DNA of 11,133 nt from Bacteroidetes bacterium UBA7688 (GTDB taxonomy: Bacteria > Bacteroidota > Bacteroidia > Chitinophagales > Chitinophagaceae). The translations under genes and the position numbers were made by a program. The DNA is taken from assembly GCA_002482815.1 (NCBI GenBank), contig DLGS01000343.1, forward strand, positions 1 through 11,133. The letters run 5' to 3'. This document shows, piece after piece, positions 6,251-11,133 of this stretch (within the stretch, counting starts at the first letter, position 1; each line of letters starts with the position of its first letter). Under the pieces are notes generated by a model. That model was given only the letters and a program-made list of their open reading frames with translations, searched no databases and was not told the origin of the DNA.

Positions 6251-6931
6251 TCAGATACTATCTATATAATCTGCCACTTTAATAACAGCATCAATACCAG
6301 ATAATATTTCCCGGTCATTAATACCCATCCAGGCAAACACGTCGACGATATCCTGAAAATGACTTCGCACATACACAGTGCCAATACTGTTACCCGTACC
6401 AAAACAAATGGGTTCGTGATGGGCCACACGGTTTCTGATGGCATTAATACGGTTTAATCTTGCATATACATTACCCTGGTTATGATTAGCCGGTAGATGT
6501 GTAAAAATATTCAGTAAACTATTTCCTCCTGCCTGGAACTGTTTTCCGGCAAACATAAATTTCCAGGTGCCAAAACTCAGTTCAGCCAATAGTTTACCAT
6601 GCGTATAATTATCGCCAAGACCAATGTATGCGGCTTCAATTTTACTACATGTTTTATGGCAACTTCTTTTGGTTAAAAAACCTCCCGGAAGTATGGATGC
6701 CAGTAACCATTCATGTCCATCTTTCGAAAGTTGAAATTGGCGTTTGTAATGAACATCGATTTTGTTTCTTAAAACAACCTCAAAAATACTGATGGTGGCA
6801 AGAAATGCCTGCGATAGTCTTATGTTGGCTTTATACAGGCGCATCGTTCTACGCGTATCGTTTGAGCAAGAAATCTTGTAGCGATTTAACCGCTGTGCCG
6901 AAATCAATGCTTCAAACTTGCTGTACTTCAA
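6251..6931 (-). CDS. Abi-like protein (Abi_2-type, HEPN motif), putative abortive-infection RNase
   Basis: The 226-residue protein fits the Abi-like family. It shows an N-terminal Ser-rich helix with RLNRY; RLYKANIRLSQAFLATISIFEVVLRNKID (31-59), which matches the family's LYxxNxxLSxAFxxxIxxxEVxLRN block; LSFGTWKFMF (118-127); and AIRNRVAHHEPIC (164-176). The last contains R166-N167 and H171, a canonical HEPN Rx4H motif, the RNase active site of many toxin and phage-defence proteins. The start is a TTG at 6931: an in-frame stop lies only four codons upstream, and the first ATG (residue 30) would remove conserved sequence. No antitoxin-like gene is adjacent. The gene lies after the response-regulator gene on the same strand with a 125-bp gap, and no TAnnTTTG box is found in that gap. 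Family is fairly sure; the defence role is inferred from the family. Confidence 0.85.
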   Translation of the reverse strand: MKYSKFEALISAQRLNRYKISCSNDTRRTMRLYKANIRLSQAFLATISIFEVVLRNKIDVHYKRQFQLSKDGHEWLLASILPGGFLTKRSCHKTCSKIEAAYIGLGDNYTHGKLLAELSFGTWKFMFAGKQFQAGGNSLLNIFTHLPANHNQGNVYARLNRINAIRNRVAHHEPICFGTGNSIGTVYVRSHFQDIVDVFAWMGINDREILSGIDAVIKVADYIDSI

Positions 6932-6997
6932 CCAATTAAATTTTTAGTGAGAAATGCTTTTTTATTTTAAATATTTAGCTATCTTTACTTTGTTATT

Positions 6998-7041
6998 CCC
7001 CGTTTGGCGCTGCTTTGCATCCATCGGGGTTTTTGCTTTTT
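6998..7041 (+). terminator. Hairpin with T-tract, plus-strand terminator-like
   Basis: CCCCG (6998-7002) and CGGGG (7025-7029) can pair around a 22-base partly structured loop, followed by TTTTTGCTTTTT on the plus strand. On the minus strand, where the flanking genes lie, the stem is not followed by a T-tract. A TATCTTTA box at 6980-6987, one base off the -7 consensus, precedes it. It could therefore end a very short plus-strand RNA, or be a weak structure after the response-regulator gene. Confidence 0.4.
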
Positions 7042-7056
7042 AGACGGTGTATAAGG

Positions 7057-7719
7057 TTATTCATCAAAAGAGAACAACCCCTGTTTAAGTGCATAAATGG
7101 CCACACCCGCAGAAGTTTTTACCTGCATTTTTTTATAAATCTGCGCACGATTGTTTTCAATGGTTCTTCTGCTGAGGCATAAAATTTTGGCAATTTCTTC
7201 GTTGGTTTTCTCCAGGCATATCATGTGAACGATTTTTAATTCAAGCTCAGAAAAAACGATGGATTGCTCATATTTGTAAGGGTTAAAATGACTACGACCC
7301 AGCAGCCTGATCATTTTAGTATTGGTGGTTCGGCAATAATAAGGGTAACCTTTACAAACCTGCTCAAGGGCAGTAAACAATTCAGATTTGGGCATGTTTT
7401 TGGTGATATACCCTATTGCACCTGCTTCCAATGCTTCAATAATGGAAACATCGTTTTCGTAATTGGTGAGTACCACACATTTAACAGAAGGTTTCCATTG
7501 TATAATTTTTTCAATAGCGAGAGAGCCTTCCAGTAAAGGCATTCTGAGATCGGTTAATATAACATGAGGATCGAGTGTTTTTGCTTTTCTCACCAACTCT
7601 TCGCCATTTGACGCTTCTCCTACAATATGATACACTTCATTATTCATGAAAAAGCCTTTAATGCCTTCAAGGTAAAGTTCATGATCGTCAGCAATCAGTA
7701 TGCGGATCTGGCTATCCAT
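7057..7719 (-). CDS. NarL/LuxR-family response regulator
   Basis: The 220-residue protein is a two-domain response regulator. The receiver domain (4-122) has the acidic pair D11-D12, the phospho-acceptor D57 in ILTDLRMP, T85 and K107 in TKNMP. The C-terminal domain (about 153-215) is a LuxR-type helix-turn-helix: FSELELKIVHMICLEKTNEEIAKILCLSRRTIENNRAQIYKKMQVKTSAGVAIYAL. The start ATG overlaps the kinase stop within ATGGATAG, so translation is coupled, and the kinase at 7712-8482 is surely its cognate partner. Targets are unknown; promoters in its own operon or the divergent one are possible. It is the last gene of the signalling operon, followed by a 125-bp gap and the Abi-like gene. Confidence 0.96.
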   Translation of the reverse strand: MDSQIRILIADDHELYLEGIKGFFMNNEVYHIVGEASNGEELVRKAKTLDPHVILTDLRMPLLEGSLAIEKIIQWKPSVKCVVLTNYENDVSIIEALEAGAIGYITKNMPKSELFTALEQVCKGYPYYCRTTNTKMIRLLGRSHFNPYKYEQSIVFSELELKIVHMICLEKTNEEIAKILCLSRRTIENNRAQIYKKMQVKTSAGVAIYALKQGLFSFDE

Positions 7720-8482
7720 TATCCTGTTGATTTAAAAGTGATTCAAGTGGTATTCGAATTTCATAACTAGTTCCTTTGTTGTAAATGCTGGAAACAGCTA
7801 TGGTTGCCCGTAAAAGCCGGACTCTTGAATAAATGTGTGATAGACCGGCTCCTTTACTCATCCAGTTTTTGTTTTCAGTATTAAACCCGGTTCCGTTATC
7901 ACTAATTGAAAGAACAAGATTTTTTTGCTGTATCTGCATGCTGCAATTAATAGAACTGCATGAAGCATGCTTAAGTGTGTTGGTTAAAATTTCTTTTGTA
8001 ATTCTGTATATGTGAATTGCTTTCTGAGGAATAAAGTTTTGGTCATCAAATTCCAGATTTGATTTCACCTTAATTTTATGAATGGCATTTATTTCAATCA
8101 GTAGTTCAACGAGTGTTGTTTTTAAGCCAAGTGTATCAAGGGAAGGTGGAATAAAGTTGTATGCAATCTCTCTGATTTTTGATCGCATATTCTGTACCTG
8201 CTTCAATACTTTTTTATGAATACTGTTATCATGAACTGTTTGCTGCTGAACCAGTACACTGATGGAGGCCAGGCCAGCGCCTATTTCATCATGCAGGTCA
8301 ATGTGTATTCTTTTTCTTTCACTATCAATAAGTTCAACCTCACGGGCTAACTGCCAGTCATATTCTTTAAGACGAAAGCGGTATTGACGAAATAATGCAA
8401 ACATAAACATCGCCAGCAGGATTGTAAGAAAAATCAGGCTTGCGAGGAGTATGGCATAGTTGGTTGTTGTCTGGGTATCCAT
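7712..8482 (-). CDS. NarX-type sensor histidine kinase with single membrane anchor
   Basis: The 256-residue kinase has one N-terminal transmembrane helix (about 9-31), a short coil and a HisKA_3 dimerisation domain: ERKRIHIDLHDEIGAGLASI with the phospho-acceptor His64. The PPSLDTLGL segment (112-120) follows, then a HATPase domain with the N-box EILTNTLKHA (Asn168), the G1 box DNGTGF (195-200) and the G2 box GAGLSHI (211-217). There is no extracytoplasmic or PAS/GAF sensor domain, so the signal must come from elsewhere, plausibly from the 7TM protein encoded just upstream, whose gene overlaps this one by 49 bp. It presumably phosphorylates Asp57 of the downstream response regulator. Confidence 0.95.
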   Translation of the reverse strand: MDTQTTTNYAILLASLIFLTILLAMFMFALFRQYRFRLKEYDWQLAREVELIDSERKRIHIDLHDEIGAGLASISVLVQQQTVHDNSIHKKVLKQVQNMRSKIREIAYNFIPPSLDTLGLKTTLVELLIEINAIHKIKVKSNLEFDDQNFIPQKAIHIYRITKEILTNTLKHASCSSINCSMQIQQKNLVLSISDNGTGFNTENKNWMSKGAGLSHIYSRVRLLRATIAVSSIYNKGTSYEIRIPLESLLNQQDNG

Positions 8483-9096
8483 AAAATAGTGATGCTAAGT
8501 GAAATATTAACAAGGATGTTTAATACACATAAAATAATCCAGAGATGGATCTGAAATGCTGGTGTATGGCCAATGGAAAATTGTTTGAAAATATGTATAA
8601 AGCCCCTGAATGTAAAATAGGCCAATAATGAAAAGCAAAGCAGTAAATCAGACTTCTTAAACTTGTCAGTGGCACCGTTGAAAGTTAATTGCGATAATTT
8701 GTCAATACTGAACCAAATAATTACGAGGGAAGCCATTATTCTAAATAAGGAATTACTGGTAGTTAAACTATGTAATACTAAATTGTCGGTAATCCATACC
8801 AGTATACCTCCAGATAACCCTGCGATAACTAAGATGCGAGACTGGTGACTGATTTTATAAAATAACCAGAAATATAAAAGGTATTCGATTAGTGTATACA
8901 TATTTGCATTAATCAGGTTCGACTGATGCCATCTGATCATTACAAAGCTTAAGCACTCATTTAGGAAACCTGTAAAGAGTAATACCAGAAGAGGTAAATA
9001 ACGACCGTTTGAGAGTTGCTTATAACGATATAGCCCAGTTATGCATGGTAATGCAATTGACAGGGCTGATATCGTTGTAAATAAAAAATAATTCAT
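8434..9096 (-). CDS. Seven-transmembrane protein, putative sensor partner of the kinase
   Basis: The 220-residue protein was not matched to a named family. About seven hydrophobic segments can be counted: near 2-22, 33-54, 65-82, 87-108, 116-135, 150-170 and 181-207, with a short polar tail. No large extracellular or cytoplasmic domain is present. The ATG at 9096 is preferred: it lies two bases after the upstream gene's TAG, with GGATAGGA before it, and the first helix begins at once. A frame extension to 9141 would overlap the upstream gene. The 3' end overlaps the kinase gene by 49 bp. Given the sensorless kinase it abuts, a role as the signal-receiving membrane component is the likeliest reading. 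A different membrane function (for example an enzyme or transporter subunit) cannot be excluded. Confidence 0.85.
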   Translation of the reverse strand: MNYFLFTTISALSIALPCITGLYRYKQLSNGRYLPLLVLLFTGFLNECLSFVMIRWHQSNLINANMYTLIEYLLYFWLFYKISHQSRILVIAGLSGGILVWITDNLVLHSLTTSNSLFRIMASLVIIWFSIDKLSQLTFNGATDKFKKSDLLLCFSLLAYFTFRGFIHIFKQFSIGHTPAFQIHLWIILCVLNILVNISLSITILWIPRQQPTMPYSSQA

Positions 9097-9098
9097 TC

Positions 9099-9431
9099 CT
9101 ATCCGTTTAAGGGAGAGGGCGGTGGACAGATTGGGGGGCATTGGAATGCATCTTCAAGAATCATTCCATCTTCATCTGTCAGCAGTGCAGGATTATTTGA
9201 GGGGAGAATATCCTGCCCGTTTTCATCTACAGCAACAAGCACGCTGCAGATACGGCTATCCGCTTTTCTTCCCAAATATATACGAAAAGAATGACATCCG
9301 TATTGCTCAAGCAATGCTTTTACCGAGCTTGCTAAATAGGTTTCCGAGTATGGCATATCCTCACCCGGATTTTCACGGAAACGAGTGGTGTAGTCAACGG
9401 CCTGGGCCAGCGTAATTTGATGTTGAATCAT
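9099..9431 (-). CDS. Small protein of unknown function with CPPxCPPPSPL tail
   Basis: This 110-residue soluble protein has a helical N-terminal part (ITLAQAVDYTTRFREN), a middle alpha/beta part (SSVKALLEQYGCHSFRIYLGRKADSRICSVLVAVDENGQDIL) and a Cys-Pro tail, QCPPICPPPSPLNG, with C98 and C102. I recall similar proteins with this tail in Chitinophagaceae-type genomes, without a known function. There is no signal peptide. The ATG at 9431 is chosen; a TTG at 9452 would add seven residues. It is the first gene of the minus-strand signalling operon, and its stop lies two bases before the 7TM start, so the two are coupled. The 21-bp-period direct repeats lie 49-88 bases upstream of the start codon. 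Confidence 0.85.
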   Translation of the reverse strand: MIQHQITLAQAVDYTTRFRENPGEDMPYSETYLASSVKALLEQYGCHSFRIYLGRKADSRICSVLVAVDENGQDILPSNNPALLTDEDGMILEDAFQCPPICPPPSPLNG

Positions 9432-9479
9432 AGTTTTTGGTTTTGAATGCAAACTATGCTTGCCGTTAGCTACAGAAAA

Positions 9480-9519
9480 GGTGGTAAATACTTGATTTAT
9501 GGTGGTAAATACTCTATTT
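9480..9519. promoter_or_regulatory. 13-bp direct repeats at 21-bp spacing, candidate AraC-type operator
   Basis: GGTGGTAAATACT occurs exactly at 9480-9492 and 9501-9513, and both copies continue with two variable bases and ATTT. The period of 21 bp equals two helical turns, so both copies face the same side of the DNA, as in AraC-family sites. The pair lies between the divergent small-protein operon and the AraC-family gene. The imperfect -7 candidate of the araC-type gene (TAGTTTTA, 9555-9562) is about 40 bases downstream. Confidence 0.65.
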
Positions 9520-9574
9520 CAGATATACTAAGTGGATAGCGCTTTACTTAAGGGTAGTTTTAGTTTATTGGCTT

Positions 9575-10489
9575 ATGGTGGCTACGTTAAACTATCGTCG
9601 CATAGAGCTGACCTCAGAGGTGCCTGCTGGATGGGAACTTGTTCGCACCAAGGGAAGTAGTATTGGTTCATGGGAAGGGAAAGCTGGGGTTATTCTAATA
9701 GAAAATATTCCAATAGATATTTTTTCTATAAAAGTAGTCCGGGTATTTCTTCGATCAACCGAAAGAATAGAATTACGTATTTATGAAACTCCATATTGTT
9801 TCTCTTTTTGTATAGAAGGACAATGGCAGATAATTGATCAATTACAACCTGTACTTATCAAACAGAACCAATACCAGCTCTTTTTTTCAGGTGATTTACA
9901 ATGTATTCCAGTACAGGTATCTGGAAGAATGAGTCAGCTATTGATAATTACTATAAATTCAAATTATTCTTCTTTACCTGAGGAACGATCAAAACAGCCA
10001 GTAGCAGCTTCTGCTTTAATGATAGATAATATTTTACAGTTAACTCAAACATCTTATTTTCCACAACCAAGATCTTTCCATGAAAAATTAATTCGAGGCA
10101 TTCTTAAAATAGCTGAAGAAGATATTGCCAAAGGAAAGTTTCCATCTGAACGATTTACAAATGCAGAACTGGAGATTTTACATAAAGTGAGCGTATTAAT
10201 CGAAAGCGACCTGCAGCAACATCATAGTATTGCATCACTGGCTATATTTAGCGGAATGAACCGTCAAAAATTAACTACAGGCTTTAAATCTTTATTTGGC
10301 CAAACTATTTACGGTTATTATTTGAGCAAACGTATGGACCTGGCACAAACTTTACTAGTACAAGGTAATTTGCCACTAAAGGTGGTAGCAAAAAAAGCAG
10401 GTTACCGAAGTGCCACTAATTTTTCCATTGCATTCAAAAAATTTTATAAACTAACACCTGCTCAGATGCGCCGGAAAAAACCGGACTGA
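9575..10489 (+). CDS. AraC-family transcriptional regulator
   Basis: The 304-residue protein has an N-terminal beta-rich, cupin-like region (about 20-130; no specific ligand motif is recognised) and a C-terminal double helix-turn-helix of the AraC/XylS type (about 205-300). The first HTH is SIASLAIFSGMNRQKLTTGFKSLFG (218-242). The second is PLKVVAKKAGYRSATNFSIAFKKFYKLTP (267-295), containing the conserved AGYxSxxNFxxAFKKxxxxTP signature. The ATG at 9575 follows a TTATTGGCTT leader with no obvious Shine-Dalgarno site, as usual in the phylum. It is divergent from the 7TM/kinase operon and heads a plus-strand group with the MauE-like gene (55 bp after its stop). It probably controls one or both divergent transcripts through the 9480-9519 repeats. 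Confidence 0.95.
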   Translation: MVATLNYRRIELTSEVPAGWELVRTKGSSIGSWEGKAGVILIENIPIDIFSIKVVRVFLRSTERIELRIYETPYCFSFCIEGQWQIIDQLQPVLIKQNQYQLFFSGDLQCIPVQVSGRMSQLLIITINSNYSSLPEERSKQPVAASALMIDNILQLTQTSYFPQPRSFHEKLIRGILKIAEEDIAKGKFPSERFTNAELEILHKVSVLIESDLQQHHSIASLAIFSGMNRQKLTTGFKSLFGQTIYGYYLSKRMDLAQTLLVQGNLPLKVVAKKAGYRSATNFSIAFKKFYKLTPAQMRRKKPD

Positions 10490-10544
10490 CGGTTACATAC
10501 AATTTACTGCAACACTCATACTCCGGCAGAAGTAGTTTGGTTCC

Positions 10545-10958
10545 ATGAAACCGAAACTCTATTTCCTGTTTTGTTTTTTACTGATTGTATTATTCACTTA
10601 TACGGCTTTTAGCAAATGGCTGAATATAGAGGCACATCTCTATGCTATGCGCAACCAGCCTTTCTCAAGACCACTGAATAATTTTCTGGCTTATGCATTA
10701 CCTGTAATAGAAATTATAACAGTCGTTTTATTGGTCATTAACAGTACCCGTTTATTAGCTCTCTACCTCTCTTTACTGTTAATGGCATTGTTTACGGCTT
10801 ATGTAGCAGCCGTATTACTGGGTTTGTTTGGCCGTATACCCTGTTCCTGCGGAGGTGTAATTGAATTATTGGGATGGAATGAACACCTGGTATTCAATAT
10901 TTTTTTTCTGTTGATCAGTATAATAGCAATACGCTTACATAAACATATTCATGCATGA
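10545..10958 (+). CDS. MauE/DoxX-like redox-associated membrane protein
   Basis: The 137-residue protein has four hydrophobic segments (about 5-23, 47-66, 69-92, 113-130), as in the MauE/DoxX superfamily. The motif RIPCSCGGVIELLGWNEHLVFN (97-118) carries a CxC pair, Cys100 and Cys102, with the conserved Gly-Gly and Trp. This form is typical of Bacteroidota MauE-like proteins. MauE itself is needed for maturation of a disulfide-rich amine dehydrogenase subunit in the periplasm, so a thiol-redox role in helping a secreted Cys-containing product is plausible here. The next gene encodes a small secreted peptide, which fits that idea but does not prove it. Start ATG at 10545. Confidence 0.85.
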   Translation: MKPKLYFLFCFLLIVLFTYTAFSKWLNIEAHLYAMRNQPFSRPLNNFLAYALPVIEIITVVLLVINSTRLLALYLSLLLMALFTAYVAAVLLGLFGRIPCSCGGVIELLGWNEHLVFNIFFLLISIIAIRLHKHIHA

Positions 10959-11024
10959 ACAGGGAAAGCCGAAAACCTGTACAAACGAGTAGGCAACCAT
11001 TCAATTAATTTTAATTCAAGATTT

Positions 11025-11133
11025 ATGAAAAAGATGTCAGTTTTTCTGATGGCAGCACTCCTGGTGGGAGTGGCCAGTGCTTTTACCACTGTTAAACCTG
11101 TAAAACAACAGGTGGCTTACGGGTTTGATGGAG
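11025..11133 (+). CDS. DUF6520-like small secreted protein (3' end cut by window)
   Basis: Only 36 codons are seen: MKKMSVFLMAALLVGVASAFTTVKPVKQQVAYGFDG. They consist of a Lys-start signal peptide with a likely cleavage after VASAF or nearby (ASA-FTT), then a short polar stretch. The sequence and the neighbouring MauE-like gene fit the DUF6520 family of short exported Bacteroidota proteins, in which I expect Cys residues near the C-terminus, outside the window. It is 66 bases after the MauE-like stop, on the same strand. A weak -7-like TAATTTTA (11006-11013) is present. Function unknown. Confidence 0.7.
   Translation, partial: MKKMSVFLMAALLVGVASAFTTVKPVKQQVAYGFDG

Noticed and set aside
9122..9415. 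97-codon plus-strand frame
   Set aside because: It is antisense to the CPP-tail protein gene, whose reading frame has clear family character.
9480..9519. Direct repeats as a CRISPR array remnant
   Set aside because: Only two copies, 13 bp long with an 8-base spacer, and no cas genes; the geometry fits an operator better.
10959..10980. ACAGG/CCTGT hairpin after the MauE-like gene as terminator
   Set aside because: The stem is only five pairs with a 12-base loop and no T-tract; the next gene follows closely and is probably co-transcribed.

Overview
The window looks like chromosomal DNA of a Bacteroidota bacterium, most likely of the Chitinophagaceae. This is inferred from protein families typical of the phylum (TonB-type receptor with an N-terminal carboxypeptidase-regulatory domain and a large OMP barrel, TlpA-like thioredoxin, DUF5522, MauE/DoxX-like protein with a CSCGG motif, DUF6520-like secreted peptide). 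It also rests on AT-rich spacers, TAnnTTTG-type -7 boxes, weak Shine-Dalgarno signals and a tRNA gene without an encoded CCA. No rRNA, IS element, integrase or CRISPR array is visible.

Layout. Positions 1-79 hold a perfect 27-bp inverted repeat that overlaps the end of the first gene. On the minus strand, 62-1360 is a compact unit: trmB (tRNA m7G46 methyltransferase), an overlapping Cys-rich DUF5522 protein and an alkyltransferase-like (ATL) protein without the catalytic Cys. Upstream of it lie a second, imperfect inverted repeat (1378-1473) and an ABM-fold monooxygenase-like gene. A strong hairpin at 1967-1993 ends the next minus-strand gene, an exported TlpA-like thioredoxin-fold protein (2041-3327). 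Its promoter region carries a perfect 9-bp-arm palindrome and lies back-to-back with a putative promoter for a plus-strand tRNA-Cys (3419-3489). A bidirectional terminator (3520-3556) separates the tRNA from a convergent 822-residue TonB-receptor-like outer membrane protein. Upstream of that is an Abi-like protein with a HEPN-type RNxxAH motif.

Positions 7057-9431 form a tightly packed minus-strand operon. In transcription order it encodes a 110-aa protein with a CPPICPPPSPL tail, a seven-helix membrane protein, a short NarX-like histidine kinase with no extracytoplasmic sensor domain, and a NarL/LuxR-type response regulator. The genes overlap or nearly touch. The simplest reading is that the 7TM protein supplies sensing for the kinase.

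Divergent from this operon, on the plus strand, are an AraC-family regulator, a four-helix MauE/DoxX-like membrane protein and the start of a DUF6520-like secreted peptide cut by the window end. The AraC/operon intergenic region contains a 13-bp direct repeat with 21-bp periodicity, a good candidate operator. The most interesting parts are this divergent signalling region (about 7.06-11.1 kb), the lone Abi/HEPN gene and the operator between tRNA-Cys and the TlpA-like gene.
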